The notes: a model not told the origin generated them from the letters alone. A DNA stretch of 64,000 nt from an uncultured Flavobacteriales bacterium (GCA_946480085.1 CAMLHZ010000003.1:255108-319107), one strand, 5' to 3'. Counted from the stretch's first letter, positions 17,131-27,310 are shown. A program made the numbers and translations.

Positions 17131-17721
17131 ATGAAACATCTAATTATCACCATCGTATTTCTAAGCTTACTTTTTTCCTGCACAATTGAAAAACGATTGT
17201 ATAACAAGGGTTTTCATGTAGAATGGAAGAAAAATGCAAAATCTGTTGATGGAAATATCGAAAAGCCTAATCCAATTTCGACAGATGACAGAAATGAACT
17301 TGAACCAGCTGTTGATGATGTTCTTTCAGAACCATCTTTGACAGATGAAACGGAAGCGAATCAAAATTCAATCGATAGTTTGGATCAAGTGATAATCGAT
17401 GATTCGCAATTGAAGACTCCAGAAAAGGACACCGTTTTTATTTATGACGATGCGCCAACAAATGAGCCGACTGGTGTTGCAGCTTCTTTAGCCTTTGTGG
17501 CTTCAATGATTGCAACACGATTGACAATAATTCCGGGTTTTGGTTATATCATTCTGTTCTTTTTTGCACTTGCATTCATTTTGTCAATCATTTCCATGAT
17601 CCGCTATTCTTATCAGCGGGGTTACTACAAGTCCAATATTCTTGGTGTGTTGACTTTTATACTTTGCATGGTGACAATTCTGGTATTTGCCATTTTGATT
17701 ATTGCACTGTTATCCTGGTAA
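17131..17721 (+). CDS. Lipoprotein/membrane protein, paralogue 2 of 3
   Basis: A 196-residue paralogue. The N-terminus MKHLIITIVFLSLLFSCTIE is nearly identical to paralogue 1, and the block KRLYNKGFHVEWKKN is conserved. An acidic Asp/Glu/Ser linker follows. The C-terminus has three hydrophobic stretches (about residues 112-196) including FALAFILSIISMIRYSYQRG, shared with paralogue 3. An 8-C homopolymer lies at 17111-17118, 12 bp before the start codon. Confidence 0.8.
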   Translation: MKHLIITIVFLSLLFSCTIEKRLYNKGFHVEWKKNAKSVDGNIEKPNPISTDDRNELEPAVDDVLSEPSLTDETEANQNSIDSLDQVIIDDSQLKTPEKDTVFIYDDAPTNEPTGVAASLAFVASMIATRLTIIPGFGYIILFFFALAFILSIISMIRYSYQRGYYKSNILGVLTFILCMVTILVFAILIIALLSW

Positions 17722-17778
17722 TTATCCGGCACAGCAGTATCCTAAATACGAAACCAGGGAAATTCCCGTTAGAGAAGA

Positions 17779-18411
17779 ATGAAATTCGCCATCCTTTTCG
17801 TTCTGATTCTAATTTTTAGCAATTCATGCACCATCCAAAAAAGATTGCATGGTCGCGGGTACCACATTTCATGGAATAAGAAGTATTCAAGGGTTAAGAA
17901 TGATGAGGTGAAAAAACACTTGGAGGAAGAAGAGGTTGCCGAAGAAGAAATCATTGATACGCTTAGTGCATCAAGCAATGAAGAAACTCTAATCGAAGAA
18001 GAACCAATTACACCTCCAGAAACCGATTCAACAGAGATTTCAAAAGAAGATCGAAAAACAGAAAGGGCTCAAAAGTATCCGGATTTGCCTCGTGCCGAAC
18101 GGAAATTTGAGCCGCTCGGAGTGTTGGCTTTTAAGATTCTTCTGCTTAATATTCCTATCGGTATCATTGGTGAGAATGCCGTAGATGCGCGAGTAATCGG
18201 ACAATGTGAGTTTATGTTTTTGACGATTCTGATTCTGACCTTTATACTTGCGGTCATTTCAATGATCCGATACGTGCGAAATCCAAAGCATTACAGGTTC
18301 AATATTTTTGCTATTGTCGTCATTCTTGTTGGGTTGTTTTACCTGCTGATGTTTATTTTAGGGAATTACGAAGTTACTTTTATACAAACCTTTTTCGGAA
18401 GTTTTTTGTAA
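17779..18411 (+). CDS. Lipoprotein/membrane protein, paralogue 3 of 3
   Basis: A 210-residue paralogue with lipobox region ILIFSNSCTIQKRLHGRGYH and a strongly acidic, Glu-rich middle (residues 50-100). C-terminal hydrophobic segments include LTFILAVISMIRYVRNPKHY. It starts 57 bp after paralogue 2. The combination of a lipidated N-terminus and a polytopic C-terminus is conserved in all three copies, which argues against either part being an artefact. Confidence 0.8.
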   Translation: MKFAILFVLILIFSNSCTIQKRLHGRGYHISWNKKYSRVKNDEVKKHLEEEEVAEEEIIDTLSASSNEETLIEEEPITPPETDSTEISKEDRKTERAQKYPDLPRAERKFEPLGVLAFKILLLNIPIGIIGENAVDARVIGQCEFMFLTILILTFILAVISMIRYVRNPKHYRFNIFAIVVILVGLFYLLMFILGNYEVTFIQTFFGSFL

Positions 18412-18578
18412 CGAACTTTTGAGAAAAATACGAGTGCAGTAGCCGAGCAGGAATCTACGCATCTGTGGGAAAGCAATCCTTTTTTAGCTCTAATCCAAGC
18501 ATCTGTTGAAAACTCTGAAAACTATTCGTGGGGCATCACAAGACGAAGTGATATTTTTGATGCTCAATCCATCACATT

Positions 18579-21275
18579 TTGGCAAAGAAAGAAAAGGGAA
18601 GTGCGGAAACGCCACTCATGAAACAGTACAATGAAATCAAGGCGAAGCATCCACAAGCGTTGTTGTTGTTTCGTGTTGGCGACTTTTACGAAACATTTGG
18701 TGAAGATGCCATAACCGCTTCTAAAGTGCTGGGAATTGTGCTTACCAAACGAGGTGCTGGTTCCGCTTCTGAGATTGAACTTGCCGGATTCCCTCATCAT
18801 TCGCTCGATAGCTATTTGCCAAAATTGGTTCGTGCGGGTTACCGCGTTGCGGTTTGTGATCAGCTCGAAGATCCGAAAATGACCAAAACCATTGTAAAGC
18901 GTGGTGTTACGGAATTGGTGACTCCAGGTGTTGCTTTCAGTGATAAGTTACTTGATGGTCACAAAAACAACTTTCTTGCTTCGATTCATTTTGATGGAAA
19001 CAACCATGGAATTGCCTTTTTGGATGTGACCACTGGTGAATTCTTTGTGGCGCAAGGAACATTGGATTATCTGAACAAACTCATTCAAGGCTTCGAACCC
19101 AAAGAGATTGTTTACCAAAAAAACAAGCACAGTGTTTATTCCGATAGTTTCGGGATGAAATACTACAACTATAAGCTCGACGATTGGGTTTTTACAGAAC
19201 CATTTGCGAACGAAAAACTCACCAATCATTTCAATACGAATTCACTGAAAGGATTCGGAATTGAGCATTATACCAACGGAATTATAGCTGCCGGAGCAAT
19301 CCTTCATTACTTGGGGGAAACACAACACAATTCGGTATCACACATTACGCAAATTCAGCGAATTGAAGAAGAGAAATCGGTTTGGTTGGATCGCTTCACC
19401 ATTCGGAACCTGGAATTGATTTCGCCATTGAACGACGGTGGAAAAACCCTTTTCGACATTCTGAATGGAACGCAAACCCCAATGGGTGAACGTTTATTGA
19501 AGCGTTGGATTGTTATGCCGTTGAAAGAAACAACTTCCATCAATAATCGATTGAATGCAGTTGCTGCTTTGGTGAAGAATGCCGATTTGCGCTATGCCGT
19601 GCAATTGGAATTGAAAGCAATAGGCGATATCGAACGTTTGATTTCTAAAGTTGCTGTTGGACGGATTCATCCAAAGGAGCTAATGGTTTTCAGCAGAATT
19701 CTGAAACACATTGGTCCGATTAAAGCATTGATCTCAAAAGAAAAGGGCGAATTGCTTTCGAAATTGGCTTCTCAGCTTACGGATTGTGATTCGTTCATTG
19801 ATGCGATTGAAAGCAAGATTCTTCCTGAACCAGCAGTCATGTTGGGGAAAGGCCCGGTGATCAATAATGGTGTTCATTCCGAGTTGGATGACCTTCGCGC
19901 CATTTCAGATAATGGAAAACAGTATCTGGAAGAAATGCAGGAGCGAGAATCGGAGAGAACAGGAATTCCCAGTTTGAAAATTGCATTCAACAATGTTTTC
20001 GGGTATTATCTCGAAGTTCGAAATACACACAAAGACAAAGTTCCTGAAGAATGGATTCGTAAGCAAACCTTAGTGAATGCGGAGCGATACATTACGCCGG
20101 AATTGAAGGAATACGAAACCAAGATACTGGGAGCTGAAGACAAGATTGCACGAATCGAATCGGAATTGTACTCAGCACTCGTTTCAGAATTGCAACAACA
20201 TGTAAAACCAATTCAGTACAACGCGTATGTTATAGCGCAGTTGGATTGTTTGACTTGTTTTGCGGATAGAGCGGTTGTAAATAATTACAATCAACCAAAG
20301 GTCGATGAGAGTTTTGTGATTGACATCAAAGATGGTCGTCACCCGGTAATTGAAAATCAGTTAAAAGCTGGCGAATATTACGTTCCGAATGATGTTTATC
20401 TCGATAAAGACGATCAACAAATTATCATGATTACCGGTCCGAACATGTCGGGTAAAAGTGCCTTGCTTCGTCAAACGGCTTTGATTGTTTTGATGGCGCA
20501 AATTGGTTCGTTTGTTCCTGCTGAAAGTGCCACTTTAGGTGTTGTCGATAAAGTCTTTACGCGTGTTGGTGCTTCTGACAACCTTTCTACTGGTGAATCT
20601 ACCTTCATGGTGGAAATGAACGAAACCTCCAGTATTCTGAATAACCTTTCCGATCGCAGTTTGATCTTACTTGACGAAATTGGTCGCGGTACAAGTACTT
20701 ACGATGGAATTTCAATCGCGTGGGCAATCGCAGAATACTTACACGAGCACCCGAACTCAAAAGGGAAAACACTTTTCGCAACGCATTACCACGAGCTGAA
20801 CGAAATGGAGGAACAATTTGCCCGTATCAAGAATTTCACAGTTTCGGTGAAGGAAACTGGTCAGAAGATCGTCTTCTTACGTAAATTGATTCCTGGTGGA
20901 AGCGAGCATAGTTTCGGAATTCACGTAGCAAAATTGGCTGGTATGCCAAAGCAAGTGGTTGCAAGAGCGGAATTGATGTTGCAGGAATTGGAGATTACGC
21001 ATAGATCGGGGGCGGTGACTTCGACTCCGCTCAGTCACCAAGAAGATTTTGAAAGCGTAGCTACTGGATTAAATGGTGTTGTTTCGAAAAAACAAAGCAA
21101 AGCAAACGTAAAAGCGGCTGCGGAAACAAGCAATATGCAATTGAGTTTCTTCCAGTTGAACGATCCTGTTTTGGAGCAAATCCATGAGCAATTGGTTTCT
21201 ATTGATATCAATACATTGACGCCAGTTGAGGCATTGATGAAATTGAACGAGATTAAGAAATTGACAGGGGGCTAA
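18579..21275 (+). CDS. mutS: DNA mismatch repair protein MutS
   Basis: Recognises base mismatches and small loops and starts their repair with MutL. The protein has 898 residues. The mismatch-contacting N-terminal motif is [14 protein letters not shown], with the Phe-x-Glu pair. The core and clamp domains follow. The ATPase shows Walker [15 protein letters not shown] (residues about 619-632), Walker [17 protein letters not shown] (Asp699) and the ATHYHEL switch. The start is a TTG at 18579. The N-terminal [20 protein letters not shown] fits Bacteroidota MutS, whereas the first ATG (18618) would remove the Lys-rich tail. Residues about 811-821 ([10 protein letters not shown]), in the linker before the C-terminal tetramer helix, are encoded by a REP-like repeat. 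Confidence 0.97.
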   Translation: MAKKEKGSAETPLMKQYNEIKAKHPQALLLFRVGDFYETFGEDAITASKVLGIVLTKRGAGSASEIELAGFPHHSLDSYLPKLVRAGYRVAVCDQLEDPKMTKTIVKRGVTELVTPGVAFSDKLLDGHKNNFLASIHFDGNNHGIAFLDVTTGEFFVAQGTLDYLNKLIQGFEPKEIVYQKNKHSVYSDSFGMKYYNYKLDDWVFTEPFANEKLTNHFNTNSLKGFGIEHYTNGIIAAGAILHYLGETQHNSVSHITQIQRIEEEKSVWLDRFTIRNLELISPLNDGGKTLFDILNGTQTPMGERLLKRWIVMPLKETTSINNRLNAVAALVKNADLRYAVQLELKAIGDIERLISKVAVGRIHPKELMVFSRILKHIGPIKALISKEKGELLSKLASQLTDCDSFIDAIESKILPEPAVMLGKGPVINNGVHSELDDLRAISDNGKQYLEEMQERESERTGIPSLKIAFNNVFGYYLEVRNTHKDKVPEEWIRKQTLVNAERYITPELKEYETKILGAEDKIARIESELYSALVSELQQHVKPIQYNAYVIAQLDCLTCFADRAVVNNYNQPKVDESFVIDIKDGRHPVIENQLKAGEYYVPNDVYLDKDDQQIIMITGPNMSGKSALLRQTALIVLMAQIGSFVPAESATLGVVDKVFTRVGASDNLSTGESTFMVEMNETSSILNNLSDRSLILLDEIGRGTSTYDGISIAWAIAEYLHEHPNSKGKTLFATHYHELNEMEEQFARIKNFTVSVKETGQKIVFLRKLIPGGSEHSFGIHVAKLAGMPKQVVARAELMLQELEITHRSGAVTSTPLSHQEDFESVATGLNGVVSKKQSKANVKAAAETSNMQLSFFQLNDPVLEQIHEQLVSIDINTLTPVEALMKLNEIKKLTGG
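21014..21039. repeat. REP-like palindromic repeat inside mutS
   Basis: GGTGAC, then TTCGACTCCGCTCA, then GTCACC: a hairpin-forming copy of the dispersed intergenic repeat, read in frame as part of MutS. Confidence 0.7.
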
Positions 21276-21397
21276 GTTTATTTTCTGTAAGAGTCAATAG
21301 TTTTTCCTTTAAACTTTTGTTAAAGCACTGTAAAACCAATTCCAGCTTACTCAATAAACCTTAAGTTAGGGGTTTGTTTAACTTTCCGTCCAACAAA

Positions 21398-23887
21398 ATG
21401 AGATATCTGGTTGTTTTTTACATACTCACAATTACTTCTTTTCTTCACGCACAATCATCTCCCGAACTAAATTCCTCCGAGATTCTTCAGGAAATGAAGA
21501 AATTGAATACCGTGGGTTCTGTACTTTACATTGCAGCGCATCCAGATGACGAAAACACCCGATTGCTGGGTTACCTGGCAAAAGAGCGCAATTATAGAAC
21601 CGGCTATCTTTCACTTACTCGTGGTGATGGTGGACAAAATTTGATTGGAAGTGAACAAGGTGAAGCGCTTGGTTTGATTCGTACGCAAGAATTATTGGCA
21701 GCACGCAGAGTTGACGGTGCAGAACAGTTTTTTACACGTGCCAATGATTTCGGGTTCTCCAAGAATCCGGAAGAAACCTTCACCATTTGGAACAAAGACA
21801 GTATTCTCGCTGATGTAGTTTTGGCTATTCGACGTTTTAAACCCGATGTCATCATTTGTCGTTTTCCTACAACAGGCGAGGGTGGACACGGACATCACAC
21901 GGCATCAGCAATTTTGGCTTTAGAAGCCTTTGACCTAGCTGCCGATCCGACCAAATTTCCAGAACAATTGAAAGAAGTTCAAGTGTGGAAAACCAAGCGT
22001 ATTTTTTGGAACACCTTTAATTTTGGTGGGAACAATACCACTGCACCAGATCAGTTGAAATTGGATGTAGGTGCGTACAATCCGTTGTTGGGGTTGAATT
22101 ATGGTGAAGTAGCAGCGAATAGTCGTTCCATGCATAAAAGTCAGGGTTTCGGTTCTGCAAAACAGCGAGGCGAAAACATCGAATATTTTAAATTGCTGAA
22201 AGGCGATGCTGTAACAACAGATTTGTTTGAAGGAATCAACACGAGCTGGAGTCGCATACCAAGTGGACAAAATACTGAAGCACTTCTTTCGGCGGTTATC
22301 ACTTCATTCAATCCGATGGCTCCGGAGAAAAGCGTGAGCAAATTGATAGACGTTTACAATCAGATCCTGCTACTCGATGACAAGGATAAAACCACGGCTT
22401 ATTGGAAGAAGTTGAAGTTACAGGCTTGTCAGGAACTGATCTTACAATGTTCAGGACTATGGCTGGAAGCGAATGTTTCTGAATATAGTTCGGTTCCGGG
22501 AAGTGAAGTGACAATTTCTGCTCAGATCATTTCAAGAAGTGCTGATCTTGTTCGATTAAAGACCATTGATTTCCTTGGACAAAGTAAGAAAGACAGTGCA
22601 TTCGTGCTGACAAAAAACAAGTTGTTCACGTTCCAGCAAAAGGAAAAACTTTCGTCTTCGGTAGGATTTTCAGCTCCTTATTGGTTGAACGAATCGCATT
22701 CGGTAGGAATGTATAACGTAAAGCAAGCACAGCTTATCGGATCTCCGGAAAACAAGAGCACGCAAGTTGTTGTTTTTACAATTGTGGTGGAAGGAAAGGA
22801 ATTCAAAGTGGAACGTCCGCTTGTGTTCAAAGCTACCGACCCCGTGAAGGGAGAAGTTTACCGTCCGTTTGAAATTCTGCCTCCAGTTACTGTAAATTTA
22901 TCGAATCAGGTATTTGTATTCAATGAGTTGACACCCAAAAATGTTTCCTTCACGGTGAAAGCGAACAAAGACGAAGTGAATGGAAAATTTCAGGCAACAT
23001 TGCCCGCAGGTTGGAAGATAGAAGTACTGAATGCCGATGTTCGTCTTAAAAAGAAAGGCGACGAGCAAGTGGTGAATGCCATTCTAACGCCTCAAAAAGG
23101 TGTGAAAAGCGGTGAACTATTGGCAGCAGTGCTTGTTGATGGCAATAGTTACACGAAAAGCATCCAACGCATCGAGTACGATCACATTCCTTATCAGTTC
23201 TTTTTGACAGACGCCAAGGCGAAAGTGGTTTTTGTTGATTTGAAAAAAACAGGTAGCGAAATTGGCTACATTCCCGGAGCAGGAGACAATGTACAGGCTT
23301 GTTTGGAGCAGATTGGTTACAAAGTAACGGTTCTTACGGATGACTTTTTGATGAATGGAGATTTGTCCAAATTCTCAAGCATTGTTGCCGGAATTAGAGC
23401 CTACAATACGAACGATAGAATGCCCATTTACCACGAACGTTTGATGGAATTTGTGAAGCAAGGTGGAAATTTGGTCGTACAGTACAATACCAACAACCGC
23501 ATTGCTCCTATGGAAACGAAAATCGGACCTTATCCGTTTACCATTTCCAGAGATCGGGTAACGGATGACAATGCCAAAGTGGAATTTACCAACCCGAATC
23601 ATGTGGTGCTTAATACGCCGAATAAAATTTCCCAAAGCGATTTTGATGGTTGGATTCAGGAACGCGGAATTTACTTCGCTACGGAGCTCGATCCCAATTA
23701 TGAAACTGTGTTTTCCATGAACGATCCGAACGAGAAAGCGAGCGCTGGTAGTTTGATCATTGGGAAATATGGGAAAGGAAACTTTGTTTATACCGGTTTG
23801 GTCTTCTTTCGCGAATTACCAGCTGGAGTCCCAGGAGCATATCGTTTGTTTGTGAATTTGTTGAGTTTACCTCAAAACGTTCAATAA
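21398..23887 (+). CDS. PIG-L family deacetylase with large C-terminal extension
   Basis: An 829-residue exported protein. The ATG at 21398 gives a signal peptide (MRYLVVFYILTITSFLHAQ); the longer frame begins with TTG and adds no recognised sequence. The N-terminal about 250 residues are a PIG-L/LmbE N-acetylglucosamine deacetylase domain. Its zinc and catalytic motif AHPDDE is at residues 47-52, with TRGDGGQNLIGSEQGEALGL and the second metal motif GEGGHGHHTAS. A long beta-rich middle (residues about 360-620, NEW3-like) and a C-terminal flavodoxin/GATase-like region (about 625-829, with VVAGIRAYNTNDR) follow. It probably removes acetyl groups from a cell-surface or imported amino sugar. Substrate unknown. 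Confidence 0.9.
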   Translation: MRYLVVFYILTITSFLHAQSSPELNSSEILQEMKKLNTVGSVLYIAAHPDDENTRLLGYLAKERNYRTGYLSLTRGDGGQNLIGSEQGEALGLIRTQELLAARRVDGAEQFFTRANDFGFSKNPEETFTIWNKDSILADVVLAIRRFKPDVIICRFPTTGEGGHGHHTASAILALEAFDLAADPTKFPEQLKEVQVWKTKRIFWNTFNFGGNNTTAPDQLKLDVGAYNPLLGLNYGEVAANSRSMHKSQGFGSAKQRGENIEYFKLLKGDAVTTDLFEGINTSWSRIPSGQNTEALLSAVITSFNPMAPEKSVSKLIDVYNQILLLDDKDKTTAYWKKLKLQACQELILQCSGLWLEANVSEYSSVPGSEVTISAQIISRSADLVRLKTIDFLGQSKKDSAFVLTKNKLFTFQQKEKLSSSVGFSAPYWLNESHSVGMYNVKQAQLIGSPENKSTQVVVFTIVVEGKEFKVERPLVFKATDPVKGEVYRPFEILPPVTVNLSNQVFVFNELTPKNVSFTVKANKDEVNGKFQATLPAGWKIEVLNADVRLKKKGDEQVVNAILTPQKGVKSGELLAAVLVDGNSYTKSIQRIEYDHIPYQFFLTDAKAKVVFVDLKKTGSEIGYIPGAGDNVQACLEQIGYKVTVLTDDFLMNGDLSKFSSIVAGIRAYNTNDRMPIYHERLMEFVKQGGNLVVQYNTNNRIAPMETKIGPYPFTISRDRVTDDNAKVEFTNPNHVVLNTPNKISQSDFDGWIQERGIYFATELDPNYETVFSMNDPNEKASAGSLIIGKYGKGNFVYTGLVFFRELPAGVPGAYRLFVNLLSLPQNVQ

Positions 23888-23911
23888 ACGTCAATTTTAA
23901 AGTTACGAGAG

Positions 23912-24028
23912 ATGATAGAGGAAGAAGATAACGACACGAAAAACTGGACTTGGTCATACGTTGGTGTGATTGCCGTTTTGGTGGTGCTCATCATTCTCTT
24001 TTATTGCTTTACACAGTATTTTTCATGA
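23912..24028 (+). CDS. 38-residue single-span membrane peptide coupled to the symporter
   Basis: A short reading frame, MIEEEDNDTKNWTWSYVGVI... ending YCFTQYFS. The N-terminus is acidic and charged (residues 1-10), followed by one membrane helix (about 15-35). Its TGA stop shares bases with the ATG of the symporter (ATGA at 24025-24028), so the two are translationally coupled. Its size and topology suggest a small accessory subunit of the transporter, as known for several sodium:solute and other carriers. That role is inference. It begins 24 bp after the PIG-L gene, and the three may form one operon. Confidence 0.72.
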   Translation: MIEEEDNDTKNWTWSYVGVIAVLVVLIILFYCFTQYFS

Positions 24029-25752
24029 GTACACTCGACTGGATAGTTCTGATTGCTGCACTTTTAGGTGTAATTGGTTACGGTTTGTATAAAAGCAAAA
24101 CCGAGAAAACCCTCGACGGTTATTTCAAAGGTGGAAGCAACATGAGCTGGCTGCTTATTCTGCTTTCCATAATGGGAACCCAAGCCAGTGCAATTACCTT
24201 TCTTTCAGCTCCCGGACAAGCGTATACCGATGGAATGGGCTTCGTTCAGTACTATTTTGGTTTGCCGCTTGCCATGGTGGTTTTGTGTATCACTTTCATT
24301 CCCATTTATCATAAACTCAAAGTCTTTACGGCTTATGAATACCTTGAAGAGCGTTTTGACTTGAAAACCCGTTCACTCGCTTCCATTTTGTTTCTGGTTC
24401 AACGCGCCCTTTCTACTGGAATCAGCATTTATGCACCGTCGATTATTTTAGCAACACTTTTGGGTTGGAACATTTACTACACCAACTTAGTAATGGGTGG
24501 ATTCCTGATTATTTACACTGTTGCTGGTGGAACAAAGGCCGTTACTTATACACAAATGCAGCAGTTGATCATTGTGTTTATCGGAATGTTCTTGGCGGGT
24601 TATCTTGTTGTGAAAATGCTTCCGGACGGTGTTGGATTTACCGATGCCTTGCATGTAGCAGGTAAAATGGGCAAGCTGGATGTGATTGAAACCAAAATTG
24701 ACGTCACCGATTCAGCATGGTGGAAAGACAAGTACAATCTTTGGAGCGGATTGATTGGTGGATTCTTCCTGGCACTGTCTTATTTCGGAACAGATCAATC
24801 GCAAGTTGGAAGGTATTTGACAGCAAAAAGCACGAAAGAAAGTCGGGTAAGTTTATTGATGAACGGTTTGGTGAAAGTACCGATGCAATTCCTGATTCTA
24901 CTTGTGGGAAGTTTGGTGTTCGTATTCTACATGTTCTATCAATCGCCTATTTTCTTTAATCAGAAAGAAGTGGAGAAAGTGCTGGTTTCGGAATATCGAG
25001 ATGAATTCAAGTCGCTTCAAAAACAATACGACGGCTTCACCGCAGAAAGAAAAAAGCAAACCATTCAGTTGTCGCAGGCCATAGAAAACGGCAATTCAGC
25101 TGAGGTGGGCGAGTGGACCAATAAACTACATGAAACAGAAACGAGTGCGCTAAAGGTTCGTGAAAAGGCCTTGAAGGTAATGGAGAAGGCAAATCCAACC
25201 GCCGATACAAACGACACCAATTATATCTTCCTTTATTTTGTGGTAGAAAATCTTCCCAAAGGATTGATAGGTTTACTTATTGCGATGATTTTTCTAGCCG
25301 CCTGGGGAAGTATTGCCGCAGCGTTGAATTCCCTGGCTTCTACTACCGTTATTGATTTGTACAAACGTTTGTGGGTAAAAGACAAATCGGAAATTCACTA
25401 TTACAAAGCGTCGCGCTGGTTTACCTTTGGTTGGGGCGTTTTTGCCATTGCCACTGCGATGTTTGCCAGTCAGCTGGGAAGTTTGATTGAAGCCGTGAAT
25501 GTGCTCGGATCCTTGTTTTACGGAACCATTCTCGGGATCTTCCTTGTCGCATTCTACTTAAAGCGAATAGGTGGAAAAGCCGTTTTCTGGGGAGCAATTG
25601 TTACGGAGTTGATCGTGATTGCCATTTACTGTGTTGACGTCATTTCCTTCCTGTGGTTGAATGTGATCGGTTGTTTGTTGGTGCTCATTATAGCTGGATT
25701 CTTGCAGTTGTTCATTGGTGAACGCCCGAAAGACAAGGTGAGGATTGATTAG
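24025..25752 (+). CDS. Sodium:solute symporter (SSS family)
   Basis: A 575-residue secondary transporter of the SSS (SLC5-like) family, moving a solute with Na+ across the inner membrane. The ATG at 24025 gives MSTLDWIVLIAALLGVIGYG; the open frame upstream reads through the small membrane peptide gene in another frame and is not used. Family hallmarks are the early GGSNMSWLLILLSIMGTQAS, FVQYYFGLPLA and GGTKAVTYTQMQQ, plus GLIGLLIAMIFLAAWGSIAAALNSLAS near residue 420. I count about 13 hydrophobic spans. A hydrophilic coiled-coil insert of about 80 residues (roughly 315-395, from FFNQKEVEKVLVSEYRDEF) interrupts the membrane core. Proximity to the PIG-L deacetylase suggests a sugar or amino-sugar substrate, but this is a guess. 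Confidence 0.92.
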   Translation: MSTLDWIVLIAALLGVIGYGLYKSKTEKTLDGYFKGGSNMSWLLILLSIMGTQASAITFLSAPGQAYTDGMGFVQYYFGLPLAMVVLCITFIPIYHKLKVFTAYEYLEERFDLKTRSLASILFLVQRALSTGISIYAPSIILATLLGWNIYYTNLVMGGFLIIYTVAGGTKAVTYTQMQQLIIVFIGMFLAGYLVVKMLPDGVGFTDALHVAGKMGKLDVIETKIDVTDSAWWKDKYNLWSGLIGGFFLALSYFGTDQSQVGRYLTAKSTKESRVSLLMNGLVKVPMQFLILLVGSLVFVFYMFYQSPIFFNQKEVEKVLVSEYRDEFKSLQKQYDGFTAERKKQTIQLSQAIENGNSAEVGEWTNKLHETETSALKVREKALKVMEKANPTADTNDTNYIFLYFVVENLPKGLIGLLIAMIFLAAWGSIAAALNSLASTTVIDLYKRLWVKDKSEIHYYKASRWFTFGWGVFAIATAMFASQLGSLIEAVNVLGSLFYGTILGIFLVAFYLKRIGGKAVFWGAIVTELIVIAIYCVDVISFLWLNVIGCLLVLIIAGFLQLFIGERPKDKVRID

Positions 25753-26022
25753 ACTTAGAGGAAACACATAGTCACATAGCCGGTCATAGACACATAGTTT
25801 TTTGGGCCAATTGGAACTAATAGGCAGTAGAATTTTGTTCTATTCTGGAATTTGGAGTATGTTGTTTTTCATTCGGTCGATTGCTGGTAAACTGAATCTT
25901 TTTGTCAGATAGGCAGACTCAATTCCATTCATCATCTGTCTTTTTTACTGTTAAAGTATAAAAAGCTATGTGACTTTGTGAAAACACTATGTTACAATGT
26001 GTTTTTACTACCACCGAAAAAC
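25753..26022. other. Intergenic stretch with ACACATAGT-type inverted repeats
   Basis: No gene is supported in this 270-bp part of the 322-bp gap. CACATAGTCACATAG (about 25,765) pairs with CTATGTGACTTTGTG (about 25,970) as a near-perfect inverted repeat. More CACATAGT/ACTATGT words lie nearby, and the same words fill the gap at 9,310-9,435. Confidence 0.55.
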
Positions 26023-26053
26023 AAAAAAACCTTCCCACCAAAGCAGAAAGGTT
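26023..26053 (-). terminator. Terminator of the DUF2911 gene
   Basis: On the minus strand AACCTTTC and GGGAAGGTT pair around a short loop and are followed by TTTTTTTG, 23 bp after the stop codon. Confidence 0.75.
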
Positions 26054-26075
26054 CTTCACATGAATGGTATTCTGA

Positions 26076-26927
26076 TTACTTATTCTCAGCCAGCAATTTC
26101 GTAGCCAATGAAATGTAGTCATCGTTTTTAGCCTCTTTCGCAAGTGCAATTGTTTTTTCAGCGCTCGCTTTTCCAGCAGCTTTATCTTTCAATGCATATT
26201 CAATTCTCGCTTTCGTGTAGAACATGTAGAATGCTGTTGGATTTTCTTCAACCGCTTTGTTTACCCAAATTAGCGCTTGTTTCAAATCTTTACCGTTTTC
26301 AAGGTAATACTGAGCTGCACGGAAATAATCTGGTTTTTCAGATTTCATTGATTCATCGATGCTTTTCATTACTGCAGCGTCAATGTCGGTAGTTAACTTC
26401 AGCGAAACAGCCGTGTTTTCCCAGCTAAGCGTTAAAAGAGCTTCAGTTGGCAATACGTTGTCTAAACCAATAGTGAACGACTCAACCAAAGCTCCTGTTT
26501 TCTTCGTTGAAACCTTGAAACGGGCAACTTCGTTCTCTGTCTTGTACTCCGCTACATTTCCGTTCAGAGTAACGTCGTTGTACAACATCACTTCCCAGCT
26601 GTATTTGTTAGGAATAGAATAGATTCCGTAAGTTCCCGCTTTCACGTCCTTACCTTCAACCTTAACATCTGTAGTAAAGGTGATTTTTGTAGTTGCATTT
26701 GCACCTGTTCTCCAGATCTTTCCGAAAGGAACGATATCGCCGAACACTACTCTGCCTTTCGCCGCTGGTCTAGAGTACTCTACCGTTACATCACCCAAAC
26801 CAAATTTTTGAGTTACCGTTTGTGCCGGACTTGGTGCTGGCATCGTTATTTTTTGTGCTGTTGCCTGAAACGAGAACGTTCCGATAGCAAGAAAGGCCAT
26901 TGCCTTAACTATTGATTTTACACTCAT
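26076..26927 (-). CDS. Exported DUF2911-domain protein
   Basis: A 283-residue protein with a signal peptide (ending FSFQATAQ). The DUF2911 domain occupies residues about 25-180. Its typical blocks are VTVEYSRPAAKGRVVFGD, IWRTGANATTKITF and AGTYGIYSIPNKYSWEVMLY. The C-terminal about 90 residues are helical and TPR-like (DYFRAAQYYLENGKDLKQAL, NPTAFYMFYTKARIEYALKD). DUF2911 proteins are common periplasmic or surface proteins in Bacteroidota with no assigned activity. Monocistronic, with its own terminator. Confidence 0.9.
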   Translation of the reverse strand: MSVKSIVKAMAFLAIGTFSFQATAQKITMPAPSPAQTVTQKFGLGDVTVEYSRPAAKGRVVFGDIVPFGKIWRTGANATTKITFTTDVKVEGKDVKAGTYGIYSIPNKYSWEVMLYNDVTLNGNVAEYKTENEVARFKVSTKKTGALVESFTIGLDNVLPTEALLTLSWENTAVSLKLTTDIDAAVMKSIDESMKSEKPDYFRAAQYYLENGKDLKQALIWVNKAVEENPTAFYMFYTKARIEYALKDKAAGKASAEKTIALAKEAKNDDYISLATKLLAENK

Positions 26928-27070
26928 AATTCCTTTTATTTTTTAGAAGTCTAAATTTACCCCTTGCAAACGGAACAGCGAATTATTTAACGATTAATTA
27001 AATGCGAAGATTGGATGGCTAATTAGGGATGCTTTAGGAATAGCTTGCTAGAACTTGGAATCCTGATAAA

Positions 27071-27110
27071 CCAAAAAATCCCGTCAATGTAAACATCAAC
27101 GGGATCTTAA
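27071..27110 (-). terminator. Terminator of the tRNA unit
   Basis: On the minus strand CCCGTTGATG, a TTTA loop and CATTGACGGG, then ATTTTTTGG, 80 bp after tRNA-Leu. The same 32 bases occur on the plus strand at 36,012. Confidence 0.85.
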
Positions 27111-27189
27111 TTCCTGTGAAAGGTGGAAGCCAATTCACAAGCTTTTTAGAATAAAAAAGGAAGACCAAAGTCTTCCTTCAATTCTTCTG

Positions 27190-27273
27190 TACTCGAAGCG
27201 GGACTTGAACCCGCACGCCCAGATGGGCACAGGATTTTAAGTCCGGCGTGTCTACCAATTCCACCATTCGAGC
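27190..27273 (-). tRNA. tRNA-Leu (UAA)
   Basis: An 84-nt class II tRNA on the minus strand. The acceptor stem is GCTCGAA/TTCGAGT with a G-U closing pair and discriminator A. The anticodon loop CTTAAAA carries UAA. There is an extended variable arm (TGCCCATCTGGGCG), and the T-loop is GGTTCAAGTCC. No CCA is encoded. It is the second gene in a two-tRNA unit. Confidence 0.95.
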
Positions 27274-27310
27274 GGACTTTAATCCAATTCTTACAGACTG
27301 TAAGAACTTG

